From the NCBI GenBank assembly GCA_964211495.1, contig CAXORL010000004.1, positions 186,001 through 250,000 of the forward strand: 64,000 nucleotides of DNA, written 5' to 3'. Positions within the stretch are counted from its first letter, which is position 1. Each line of letters starts with the position of its first letter. The position numbers and the translations under genes were made by a program. Positions 10,701 to 17,454 of the stretch are shown here, in pieces. The notes under the pieces are model-generated. The model was not told where the DNA came from and did not search any database. It was given only the letters and a program-made list of their open reading frames with translations. Source of the stretch: Faucicola osloensis_B. GTDB lineage: Bacteria; Pseudomonadota; Gammaproteobacteria; Pseudomonadales; Moraxellaceae.

Positions 10701-11394
10701 ATAGCGAAGCATAAGCGGTTGGCACAGGCTGATCATTGAGGGTTAAATTATTGCACCAAACTGCGACCAACTGCCAAAATTGACGCCAAGCAGGATCGAT
10801 GGCAGCGTGGGATAAATAACCAGCCACCTTGCTCAGTGCATCTATATGTTTACTGTCGTTGGTCGCGTTTTGTAGCAGTTGCAAACTGGTATAACGCCAG
10901 ACTTTAAGTAACTCATCGGCTTGGGCACTGTCCCATGAATGTTTGATATCTGGCGTGGGTAATTGGCTTAAAAATAATAAAGTATTGTCTGCAGCAGGTT
11001 GGATGGGCTCATAAGATGACGCTATGCCAAGCAGCTGCTCAAAATAAGCGATTCGGTCATTAACCCAATCGGTATGAATCTGCTGTTTAGCTTGTACTTG
11101 TTCAATATCAAATTGCAGCAATCTCACCGCATGGCTGATTTGACTAAAATACTGCGGGGATAAAGTATCTTGCTGAATGGCGATAGTGGTTTTATCAAGC
11201 GTTTTTGCCAATTTTGATAAGGCTGGCTGGTTGGCAAGCGCTAGCGCACCAGTGATTTGGTGCAAATGTTGACCGATTAACTGCCACGCTGGCTGCGTGT
11301 CATGTCGTTGTAGCAACTGGTTAAGTTCACCAAAGACGTCTTTTAAAACAGGCATCAACCAGTCTAAGGCGATCAAATTACGTTGTTTACTCAT
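4717..11394 (-). CDS. chpA: Hybrid chemosensory histidine kinase ChpA with multiple HPt domains
   Basis: ChpA is the CheA-type kinase of the Pil-Chp system, which controls type IV pilus extension and retraction and, in relatives, cAMP. The 2225-residue product is one of the largest proteins in such genomes, and the frame is open throughout. After a helical N-terminal ~600 residues come HPt-type phosphotransfer modules with histidines near residues 643 and 837 (both FHTLKGSGRMVGA), 1016 (FHTLRGG), 1290 (MHILKGG) and 1477 (LHTIKGGARMVGAE). A dimerisation region and a HATPase_c domain follow (N box HMLRNAVDHGIE near 1806; GRGVGMDVV). Then come a CheW domain (about 1945-2065) and a C-terminal receiver domain (about 2100-2225; VIVLDIEMPRMDG). 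Pseudomonas ChpA has additional Ser- and Thr-bearing Xpt modules, whereas I see five clear His sites here. PilG and PilH are the expected phospho-acceptors. Confidence 0.95.
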   Translation of the reverse strand: MSKQRNLIALDWLMPVLKDVFGELNQLLQRHDTQPAWQLIGQHLHQITGALALANQPALSKLAKTLDKTTIAIQQDTLSPQYFSQISHAVRLLQFDIEQVQAKQQIHTDWVNDRIAYFEQLLGIASSYEPIQPAADNTLLFLSQLPTPDIKHSWDSAQADELLKVWRYTSLQLLQNATNDSKHIDALSKVAGYLSHAAIDPAWRQFWQLVAVWCNNLTLNDQPVPTAYASLLNSLSLVLTHDLTLTPDITASRLAVDVLLALNALTQKSHDAKALLSSLDINSSDTLDNLFSQVLEKLEKIIYQVHEPLTILPLLESVKNSLANRGWVFYENQMAQIIDDVRLMTQDTFMASSLSWQVERQLQDFYSQLLSTVETLDSQIGLQHFAYASNPHEAVRQTRVHVENIKRSFNQYIQTRDLNKLTVNDELIATIQVFGALGLTRPKELVEQIRLLFSRIHKNSVHVLSWEASDAIADMIARFELFLDYLSNQSVNEEFLDQTQTQLNRANLLLNRLIETPLTAAEVVATTKHFGKDTVIYDDEGERIASDIESLSQGVATAAEVSNTQTPVTQTPMMQTTGVQESQALAAARQALKDDDYSMDEDIRDIFIEEAQEVLAELGEQIPVWEVDTRELVALKDIRRGFHTLKGSGRMVGAHQIGEMCWAVENMLNRVLDGSLAVSDALVGFIKDTHRKLPTLVGDFQQQRAPSIDPAVTILQATNLLQQQPINIGLPETNGLDSLVSVSASLAKDSDNMAQGREVASDTAPSTTGDIHALPEVVAREYEQLTTVTDAVSDPDIQEIYIEEANEVIETIAPLNQAWQAKPNDFDTLKEIRRGFHTLKGSGRMVGANQLGELAWSIENMLNRVLDHTITVDEGVLHLVGDVIEAFGGLITIFAQNRTDYPAVIQLWQAVANSYAKKHGDSFSYHQALSAFVGQAAASPSARHTDAVLSSGHANDQTQALQDVSGISDISSEMDVANDVFIEEAGELLVDIDNFITHHLGEPATHVPDAILRAFHTLRGGAALIELNNVYRLSAAVEEALGDLLHNEMPLTASQLLTLQEAKDLLQTYTDEHRIHHDVTVVEDNTDIVADLIERLTDANAESYETTKLTVKDLIALGIDDLLDADQQAQVRFVGESEQVIAYAEQLEQQASRLAQATEGLSYFIIPSTLQFAYKKLADYPQFAKNEDIYDGLMSLHNQLINMFDAIAAGLRVNINEAAIESLRKLLAKSQYQAEMDAIEYQPVATDDELLQIFLDEVQTIQPDMQNYYNQWLNNFSNLEVVKELANYMHILKGGAELIGVSSIVEMALRGEQVYDAIDKGILPSDTDTASLLQKLHETIASQLKQVRQFSRSFEATDFAQQIDEVIAGTVQSRDLVFAVPLIVEANPEESIEQKQSAKEGDSALAKNDPLYIEEIINNFEERRLETWKGQEPDEDILKVYLEEAKELIDSSSQHLQEFRSNNSDLAALQALQRELHTIKGGARMVGAEGIATLAHEMETIYEELGSRRKPATRMIGNLLAVCHDWLASAIYVLENKFNPQTPLALVAALQQFSRKPDSLKEIPNVNLASQIEQIDIYRSSLGQDTLEVKQRDLSVMPLMTSNFESEQDQSSLNAETLRIAASTMERMINLSGESAINRSRIEMGISSLSNNIEEMGATVQRLADQLRRMETELEIQILSQIGDEHELESDFDPLEMDQYSALNQLSKSLSESASDLLDIKTTMLDKTRETENLLLQLSRTQSDLQEGLMDSRTVPFSRITPRLQRVVRQTATELGKSVELRILNDEGEIDRNILERITSPLEHMLRNAVDHGIEKSQERIESGKSRTGLITLELLREGGEIVINLIDDGRGINVNAVRQKAIEQGLISAKDTSLKTLDIMQYIFNAGLSTAKSVSQISGRGVGMDVVQSEVKQLGGVVTVDSESGRGSRFTMRLPLTVAVSDALMVRAGDKYFAVPLVQIERVMRVNVDAIANFYTTNADSINIDGQAYRLRYLNQILYGSDPVDALAHQSSSVPVIIIRTDLGQRMALQVDMIAGSRIEVVVKPLGRQLSHIDGISAATIMGDGSVMLILDLVALMRNVSNIAKVEQQKANKSVKQAHKPVVLIVDDSVTVRKVTSRLLERNGYEAQVATDGIDALEKLQEMLPEVIVLDIEMPRMDGFEVANHIRHNPRLQHIPIVMITSRTGEKHRERAFGIGVNEYMGKPFQEQMLLDTLARFTQQAKTD

Positions 11395-11500
11395 ACCATA
11401 TTCCTAGGACAACGACTGTCAAAAACGATGACGATTTTTCTCGATTTTAAGTTAGCTGTAACGCAGTCGTTTATTAATTTCTTATATCACTTAAAATAAC

Positions 11501-11566
11501 TTACCAGCTGTCTGGCGTCAACTCAGGTTGATAGCTTTTATAACCTTCAATAGTGCCTTCACTCAT
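11501..11566 (-). CDS. Possible 21-codon peptide translationally coupled to pilK
   Basis: The pilK stop codon and an ATG overlap by one base (TAATG at 11568-11564). The ATG opens a 21-codon frame beginning MSEGTIEGYKSY and ending TPDSW-stop. The peptide is acidic and Trp/Tyr-containing, and has no recognisable family. The overlap is the usual arrangement for translational coupling, and the frame fills part of the 171-bp pilK-chpA gap. It could be a genuine micropeptide, a regulatory leader for chpA or the remnant of a longer gene. No homologue is known to me. Confidence 0.35.
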   Translation of the reverse strand: MSEGTIEGYKSYQPELTPDSW

Positions 11567-12429
11567 TAGCGCTCAATATTTGCCACTGCTTTGAGCCAAT
11601 CCGGAGCAACCGTTTTGCAATAGCCATTGATTGTCCGTATAGCAATTTGCTGTAAATCTGGATCACTAAACCCCAGACTTTCACCTGCGCCTAATAACAA
11701 AACACCATCATCCGCCAAATAACGGGCTAAATAACGCACGATGTCACGCTGCTCAAATTGCCGAAAATAAATTAGCACATTATTGCAGACAATAAGTTGG
11801 CATTGACCTGCCTCTAAAGGAATCGATTGCTGAGCATCGACTAAATTTTTGCTAAAAAACTGCAATTGCGATTTTATTGTAGGGATTAGCGCAAATTTAT
11901 CCCTGCCAACGTCTTTAAGGTAGTGATGATACACAGCAGGAATAAACGGTTTTTGCGCGTTGTCATAGTTGCCAAGGGTTGCATCAATTAATGATTGCTG
12001 GTGAAAATCTGAGCCAAACACCTGATAAACCTGCATCCCATCCAAGGCATTTTCTAGACATAACGCAATTGTGACTGCCTCCTGCCCTGTCGAACACCCC
12101 ACACTCCACGCTGTAAAACTACGTTGTTGGTTTTGCGGCTGCAAATGCCATGCATTGGCAAATGCTTCAGCAAACGAAAAAGTGGGTAAATGCCGAAAAA
12201 ACTGGGTTCTAGGAATCAATATATCATCGATTAGCTGATGATAGATAGTTGCATCCTGCACAATTGTCTGTAATAACGCTGTACTGTCAAGCGCATTGCG
12301 CCGCATATGCCGCTCAATGATACCTTTTACCCAGTTGTTCTGAGACTTTGGTAGGATAAAACCCACTTGGTGTTCAACATAGTTGAGCCACAGTGACAAT
12401 GCTTGCTCAGATAGATGGTATTGTTGCAT
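11566..12429 (-). CDS. pilK: Chemoreceptor methyltransferase PilK (CheR family)
   Basis: PilK is a SAM-dependent protein-glutamate methyltransferase that is expected to methylate PilJ during adaptation. The 287-residue product has an N-terminal helical CheR_N part (about 1-75, including the RHMRRN stretch). A Rossmann-type CheR domain has the SAM loop WSVGCSTGQEA near residues 109-119 and the later motif IVCNNVLIYF, matching the CheR NVLIYF signature. It lies between pilJ and chpA, the Pseudomonas position. A hairpin terminator separates it from pilJ, so pilK-chpA-chpB-chpC may be transcribed from an additional promoter in 12430-12600. Confidence 0.92.
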   Translation of the reverse strand: MQQYHLSEQALSLWLNYVEHQVGFILPKSQNNWVKGIIERHMRRNALDSTALLQTIVQDATIYHQLIDDILIPRTQFFRHLPTFSFAEAFANAWHLQPQNQQRSFTAWSVGCSTGQEAVTIALCLENALDGMQVYQVFGSDFHQQSLIDATLGNYDNAQKPFIPAVYHHYLKDVGRDKFALIPTIKSQLQFFSKNLVDAQQSIPLEAGQCQLIVCNNVLIYFRQFEQRDIVRYLARYLADDGVLLLGAGESLGFSDPDLQQIAIRTINGYCKTVAPDWLKAVANIER

Positions 12430-12596
12430 AAACTTTATTTAGTCTTACCTCTACCCTAGTTGTTATCGGTGAATAACTTATTATCGGTACGTGACTTGGC
12501 ATTAAAAAATCTCAATTAATGATTAAAACAACCGCTTCCAATTCCTCATCTAACACTCATACCCTTGTCTACTACTTATAACTTTATCTAACAGTC

Positions 12597-12623
12597 ATAA
12601 AAAGAAAGGTGGTTAAAACCACC
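12597..12623 (-). terminator. Hairpin terminator between pilJ and pilK
   Basis: Read on the minus strand, GGTGGT and ACCACC (12608-12623) form a 6-bp GC-rich stem around a TTTA loop, followed by TTTCTTTTT. It lies 44 bp after the pilJ stop and could end or attenuate the pilGHIJ transcript before pilK. Confidence 0.65.
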
Positions 12624-12666
12624 CTCTACTTATAGCCAACTGTTGATGAATAAACCTAATTAGCCA

Positions 12667-14076
12667 TTAAGCGCTTGCTAAAGCATCATCTGGCAATTTA
12701 AAGCCTGATACTGATTCTTGAAGCGCCGCCGCCATTTCATTAAGCTGACCGATTGAACGAGCGGCTGCCATGGTACCTGAGGTGGTTTGCGAGGTAATAT
12801 CTTGAATGACGTTCATGGTATTTGAAATATGACCCGCTGAGGCTGCCTGCTGGCGCGCCGCATTCGAGATACTTTGAATCAATGATGCCAAATTGTTAGA
12901 TACAGTTTGTACTTCTTCAAGCGCCTCACCCGCATCTTTTGCAAGTTTCGCACCGCGTACAACTTCTGCCGTGGTTGATTCCATCGACATTACGGCTTCG
13001 TTCGTATCTGCCTGAATGGTTTTAACCAGTGTTTCAATCTGTTTGGTCGCTGTGGCTGAACGTTCTGCTAGGCGCTGAACCTCGTCAGCAACAACCGCAA
13101 AACCACGCCCTGCTTCACCTGCCATCGATGCCTGAATCGCCGCATTCAACGCAAGGATGTTGGTTTGGTCAGCAATGTCATTAATCAGTCCAACGATATC
13201 GCCAATCTCTTGCGATGATTCACCGAGGCGCTTAATACGTTTTGAGGTTTCTTGAATCTGGTCACGAATGGTATTCATACCATCGATAGTACGTTGTACC
13301 ACTTCTGCCCCGTTATAGGCAATCGCAACCGAACGGTCCGCAACCGCAGCAGATTCGGCGGCATTTGACGATACTTGGTCAATCGACACCGCCATCTCAT
13401 TAATCGCTGCAGAAGCTCCTGCAATCTCTTGCGCTTGGCTTTCAGAGGCTTCAGCCAGTTCAACTGCCGTTGCCTGTGTTTGGTCGGATGCGCGCGCGAC
13501 CCGCTCTGCGGTGACGTTAATTGCAGAAACCAGTTGACGCAATTGGTCAATCGCAAAGTTAACCGAGTCTGCAATCGCCCCTGTAAAGTCTTCTGAGACT
13601 GTCGCGTTCACGGTCAAGTCACCTTCCGCTAAATCGCCTAACTCATCAAGCAAACGCAAAATCGCCATTTGGTTACGTTCGTTTTCTTCTTGGATTTTAC
13701 GGGCACGCTCAGATTCAACCTCCATCTCATGACGTTGACGCAGCGTTTCACGCTCACCTTCTGCCTTCTCTCGATAGGTTTTAGCATTAATCTGACGGGT
13801 CAAAAAGTAAATCGCCCCAATGACGCCTATTACAATCAAAATAGAGGGCAACCACATGGTCAAAAAACTATTGGCAACACTATTATCTTGACGTACCAAA
13901 ATCAGCAATTGGTAAAGTTGATAAATAAACGCCAACGCAGCCCCGCCACCACAGATACTTGCCCAAAAAATCCAGTTGGTTGAGCGCCCCCTATCCATAC
14001 GATAATTACTGTTGACAGGCCCAACCGCGATAGGGGAATTGGTATTGGTACTTAGGGTCGAAGTTTTAGTATCCAT
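12667..14076 (-). CDS. pilJ: Methyl-accepting chemotaxis protein PilJ, lacking a periplasmic sensor domain
   Basis: PilJ is the chemoreceptor that feeds the ChpA kinase through PilI. The product is 469 residues from the ATG at 14076. An upstream in-frame TTG at 14094 would add six residues, but it lies on the ribosome site (GAGGG), so I prefer the ATG. There are two membrane helices (about 35-61 and 75-93), separated by only about 13 residues. A charged coiled coil (about 95-137), a HAMP-like segment and an MCP signalling domain follow, with the conserved hairpin GRGFAVVADEVQRLAERS. Pseudomonas PilJ has about 680 residues with a large periplasmic ligand-binding region, which is absent here. 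The cytoplasmic half is well conserved, so signalling to ChpA is probably kept while input comes from the membrane or cytoplasm. Confidence 0.92.
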   Translation of the reverse strand: MDTKTSTLSTNTNSPIAVGPVNSNYRMDRGRSTNWIFWASICGGGAALAFIYQLYQLLILVRQDNSVANSFLTMWLPSILIVIGVIGAIYFLTRQINAKTYREKAEGERETLRQRHEMEVESERARKIQEENERNQMAILRLLDELGDLAEGDLTVNATVSEDFTGAIADSVNFAIDQLRQLVSAINVTAERVARASDQTQATAVELAEASESQAQEIAGASAAINEMAVSIDQVSSNAAESAAVADRSVAIAYNGAEVVQRTIDGMNTIRDQIQETSKRIKRLGESSQEIGDIVGLINDIADQTNILALNAAIQASMAGEAGRGFAVVADEVQRLAERSATATKQIETLVKTIQADTNEAVMSMESTTAEVVRGAKLAKDAGEALEEVQTVSNNLASLIQSISNAARQQAASAGHISNTMNVIQDITSQTTSGTMAAARSIGQLNEMAAALQESVSGFKLPDDALASA

Positions 14077-14120
14077 GATACGGTAATCCCTCAATTATTT
14101 TAATGAGTTAGAAAATTAGG

Positions 14121-14657
14121 TTATAACGCTGCTTCTAAATAACGCGTGTCTTGCGCCAATAAGCTTGGCATAAACACATACCAAATCTGCTCATTTTGTT
14201 CAAACTGACCATGCGTATACTGAGCGAGCGGTGAATCATTCGGCATTTCGATAGGCTGATATTGCCGTTGACTAAATGTTTGGATACCCAATATCTCATC
14301 GACTTGTAAGCCACTAAAGAGCTTGGGTTGATCAATCACCAAAATCTTTTGATTGGCTGATTGGTAGTTTGAGCTTGGTGGCGGTAAACCTAAAAAGTTT
14401 GACAAATTGGTAATCGGTAATAACCGTCCCCGAACATTGGCAATCCCGAGTAGCCAAGGTTTTGACAAAGGCACTGAGGTATAAGCAGGCAAAGATAACA
14501 CCTCAGCCACATCGCCGAGTGGGGCTACCAAGTGGTAGCCACCGAGCGAAAACGCAACCCCTAACCACTGGGTTTTTTGGTCAAAGTGAGCACCTTTTTG
14601 TCGTTTGATACCGCGGTCAGCGAGTCGTAAAAGCTCAATAAAGCCATTTGAAGACAC
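14121..14657 (-). CDS. pilI: CheW-like coupling protein PilI
   Basis: PilI couples the PilJ receptor to the ChpA kinase. The 178-residue product is a single CheW domain. It starts near residue 30 (TQWLGVAFSLGGYHLVAPLG) and carries the typical WLLGIANVRGRLLPITNLS motif and the LQVDEILG segment. It starts with GTG five bases after the pilH stop, with GTAGG as a possible ribosome site overlapping that stop, so it is probably translationally coupled to pilH. pilJ follows 44 bp downstream. Confidence 0.9.
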   Translation of the reverse strand: MSSNGFIELLRLADRGIKRQKGAHFDQKTQWLGVAFSLGGYHLVAPLGDVAEVLSLPAYTSVPLSKPWLLGIANVRGRLLPITNLSNFLGLPPPSSNYQSANQKILVIDQPKLFSGLQVDEILGIQTFSQRQYQPIEMPNDSPLAQYTHGQFEQNEQIWYVFMPSLLAQDTRYLEAAL

Positions 14658-14662
14658 GAAAC

Positions 14663-15025
14663 CTACTCCATCACGGAACGGATTACAGTGATTAAGGCTT
14701 CTTCTGTAATCGGCTTACTTAGATAATCTCGTGCGCCTTGGCGCTTGCCCCATACGCGGTCAGTTTCTTGATTTTTAGTACTGATGATGACGACAGGGAT
14801 ATGACTGGTTTTTGGGTCACGGGTAAGTTTGCGGGTTGCTTGAAAGCCGTTCATCTCTGGCATGACCACATCCATCAAAATCACGTCTGGGAAAAACTCA
14901 TTGGCTTTTTGAATCCCATCATCGCCTGTATGCGCTTCAATGACCTCGTACTGATGACGGGTCAAAATATCCCGAAATTTTGCCATTTCTGATGGTGAAT
15001 CATCAACTACTAAGATTTTGGCCAT
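14663..15025 (-). CDS. pilH: Twitching motility response regulator PilH
   Basis: PilH is a stand-alone CheY-like receiver. In Pseudomonas it is phosphorylated by ChpA and either drives retraction or acts as a phosphate sink. The 120-residue product has the acidic pocket VVDDS at residues 7-10, phospho-acceptor Asp52 in ILMDVVMPEMNG, the switch region VVIISTKNQ and the conserved Lys in YLSKPITEE. There is no output domain. It lies upstream of pilI in the standard order. A 240-bp spacer separates it from pilG. Confidence 0.92.
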   Translation of the reverse strand: MAKILVVDDSPSEMAKFRDILTRHQYEVIEAHTGDDGIQKANEFFPDVILMDVVMPEMNGFQATRKLTRDPKTSHIPVVIISTKNQETDRVWGKRQGARDYLSKPITEEALITVIRSVME

Positions 15026-15265
15026 AGACTTACCTTTTTACCTGCTGATTGATTATATTAATCGCTTTATATTTTGCTGTTTTGTGTGTCTGTACTCATG
15101 ACAGCACAACTTTAAACACGCATCCCAAATCTATATCTATGCCCGTCTAGGTTGCAATCTGCACTTTTATGTTAGTCATCTCTAGTTTGATCGTAGCTAG
15201 TGATTGTAAACTTTAAGTATTAACAACAGTGGTACTGACATGTCGTTAATCTTCAGCACAGCGTA

Positions 15266-15652
15266 TTAAGACGCAGGACGATGACGTTCAATGGCGTCAA
15301 ATAGCTCTTCTTTACTAAATGGTTTGGTCAAGTACTCATCTGAACCGACAATACGACCGCGCGCTTTATCAAACAAGCCATCTTTTGATGACAGCATAAT
15401 CACGGGCTTGGCAGCAAAATCTGCGTTGTTTTTGATCAGTGAACAAGTCTGATAACCATCGAGGCGTGGCATCATGATATCGACAAAAATCAAATCTGGG
15501 TTAGTATCCGCAATTTTTGCCAACGCATCAAAGCCATCAACAGCCGTAATCACGTCACAGCCTGCTTTGGCAAGTAACGTCTCTGCGGTACGACGAATGG
15601 TTTTTGAATCGTCAATAATCATGACTTTTAGGCCTTCAAAATTTGCATCCAT
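15266..15652 (-). CDS. pilG: Twitching motility response regulator PilG
   Basis: PilG is the other stand-alone receiver of the Pil-Chp system. In Pseudomonas it promotes pilus extension and adenylate cyclase activation. The 128-residue product has the acidic pair IIDDS at residues 12-15, phospho-acceptor Asp58 in LIFVDIMMPRLDG, Ser/Thr switch IMLSSKDG and the conserved Lys in YLTKPFSKE. It is the first gene of the minus-strand cluster. The 240 bp before pilH (15026-15265) hold no gene that I can recognise, and a separate pilH promoter could lie there. Confidence 0.92.
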   Translation of the reverse strand: MDANFEGLKVMIIDDSKTIRRTAETLLAKAGCDVITAVDGFDALAKIADTNPDLIFVDIMMPRLDGYQTCSLIKNNADFAAKPVIMLSSKDGLFDKARGRIVGSDEYLTKPFSKEELFDAIERHRPAS

Positions 15653-16142
15653 AATATTTTCCTAAGGGTTGTTTCGCTATGATTTTGCTACCCACTGTCC
15701 TATAGCGATTGCTCAAAACTTTAAGTTATAGGCGTTGGGGCGGTTATCAAATGATGCCATCAACGCTCAAAAGTCACTGGTACAATTTTTGACAATCAAA
15801 CGAAGCTATTGTAAATAATTTTTATAAGATATAACAAATATTTCAGACAGATAGTTAAAAACCAACTGTATGGTGATTATTGTTAAAATACTACCATACT
15901 TTTTTGCTACAAAGTATGCTTAAATCGATGCACTTACCGTTCATTTTTAACATCCTGATGACCATTCGAGTTTGATCTGGTGACTGCTTTGGTAGATTGC
16001 CCATAGAGCCATGGTAATATACAGGTATTACCTGATGATAGAAACATGTTGAAATAAGCTTAGAAAAGCGCATTGTACTGGTTATTTCTACATCATTTTA
16101 TATTTTTTTAAGTTGATTGTTTGCGCTGAGGACGTCTCGTTC
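15653..16142. other. Divergent intergenic region with two inverted repeats
   Basis: This 490-bp gap separates pilG (minus) from the RND efflux operon (plus) and should hold both promoters. It contains no convincing gene; a 60-codon minus-strand frame at 15891-16073 looks spurious. Two inverted repeats stand out. One is CATACTTT-8 nt-AAAGTATG at 15895-15918. The other is GGTAATA-6 nt-TATTACC at 16013-16032, which overlaps the shorter palindrome CAGGTATTACCTG at 16022-16034. Either could be an operator for control of the efflux genes. Confidence 0.4.
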
Positions 16143-17390
16143 ATGATAACATCGAAGTTTATCACCAAAGTTCTACCATTAAGCCTAGCCGTGGCTAGCA
16201 CTGTTATGAGTTTGAGTGGCTGCCAAAAACAGCAAAACGACAGCAAAAGCCCGCTGTCAACCCAAAAGACTCAAGTCACCACCGCGTCAGCCACCACGCA
16301 AATCGCCAATAACGAGATTCAGCTATTAGCCGCTGATGTCATCACCGCCAAAGCAGACCGATTTGAACCGAGTGTCACCGTGACAGGGACGCTGCAGCCT
16401 TCAGACCACACAGTGGTGCAATCAACCGTGAATGCGCAAGTGCAGCAAGTGCTGGCCGATGTGGGTAAAACGGTGGCAAAAGGTGAGCCACTGGTACGAC
16501 TTGATATCAGTGATAGTAAAAACCAACTCGCTCAAGCGCAAGCCGACGTTGCCGCCGCCCAAGCACAAGCCATCGTCGCCAATAAACTTGCTGAGCGCAA
16601 CAAGATTTTGCTCGAGCAAGGCTTTGTTTCACAAATAGAGTATGAGCGCAGTGTGGCAGACAGCATTGCGCAGCGTGAATCCATCAAAGCGAAACAAGCC
16701 CAATTAAGTAGCGCACAAAAAATGTTTGGTGATACCACGATTTATGCCCCTACCACGGGGATTGTCAGCAGTCGCAGCGTCAATGTCGGACAGGTAGTCA
16801 CGCAAAACCAAGCCTTGATGGAAATCATTGACCCCAATAAACTTGAGTTTGCCGCCAATGTCCCTAGCGAAGCACAAACACAGCTACAACTTGGTCAACA
16901 AGTGCCTTTTACTATTAGTAATCAAACCAATCAGTACATCGGACAAATTAGCCGCATTTCGCCCCAAGTCGATACCGCCACTCGCCAGCTGACGATTTAT
17001 ATCGCGGTTAAGCCTTCTCAGCGTAATCGTGGACTTCGCCCGGGCATGTATGCCACAGGCAAGCTTAATTATGGGGTTGCACAAGTTGGGGTATTGGTGC
17101 CGATGTCAGCGGTAATGCTTGAGTCAAAAGCCTTGGATTCTAACGCCAAAAATACGGCTAAAGGCGCAGCCAATAAATCCAGCGACTCATCCGCCACAAG
17201 TCCAACCTTAGAAGCAGGCACGATTTTGGTGGTCAGTAAAGACAATGTGATTACCAAACAGCCTATCAAGGTACTCAAACACCTTGACGATACCAGTCAG
17301 TATTTAATTGCTGGCATCGAGGCTAACACCACGGTAATTGTGGCAAATCTTAATGCCAATGATGTGGGTAAAAAAGTCGTGCTCAAATAA
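16143..17390 (+). CDS. RND efflux periplasmic adaptor (membrane fusion lipoprotein)
   Basis: This is the adaptor subunit of a tripartite RND pump, bridging the inner-membrane permease and an outer-membrane channel. From the ATG at 16143 the product has 415 residues. It starts with a lipoprotein signal ending LSLSGC (Cys27). Next come a beta-barrel/lipoyl entry (QPSDHTVVQSTVNAQVQQVL), an alpha-helical hairpin rich in Gln and Ala (about 110-190), the lipoyl return (IYAPTTGIVSSRSVNVGQVV) and a beta-barrel domain. A Ser/Ala-rich insert lies near residues 335-365. An in-frame TTG at 16113 would precede the signal peptide and is unlikely. The permease gene follows 64 bp downstream. No outer-membrane factor is encoded beside it, so a TolC-type protein elsewhere would be needed. 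Confidence 0.9.
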   Translation: MITSKFITKVLPLSLAVASTVMSLSGCQKQQNDSKSPLSTQKTQVTTASATTQIANNEIQLLAADVITAKADRFEPSVTVTGTLQPSDHTVVQSTVNAQVQQVLADVGKTVAKGEPLVRLDISDSKNQLAQAQADVAAAQAQAIVANKLAERNKILLEQGFVSQIEYERSVADSIAQRESIKAKQAQLSSAQKMFGDTTIYAPTTGIVSSRSVNVGQVVTQNQALMEIIDPNKLEFAANVPSEAQTQLQLGQQVPFTISNQTNQYIGQISRISPQVDTATRQLTIYIAVKPSQRNRGLRPGMYATGKLNYGVAQVGVLVPMSAVMLESKALDSNAKNTAKGAANKSSDSSATSPTLEAGTILVVSKDNVITKQPIKVLKHLDDTSQYLIAGIEANTTVIVANLNANDVGKKVVLK

Positions 17391-17454
17391 CTTACTGATA
17401 GTGTTTCATTCAATCATTTTATATTGTTAAAAATTTTGGTATTAGGAATTTGCT

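Noticed and set aside
4717..11394. Fused genes or a mis-assembly in a 2225-residue frame
   Set aside because: The domain order (multiple HPt, HATPase, CheW, receiver) and cluster position are exactly those of ChpA, which is naturally this large.
15891..16073. A 60-codon minus-strand gene between pilG and the efflux operon
   Set aside because: No ribosome site and no family; the frame covers the inverted repeats of the intergenic region.
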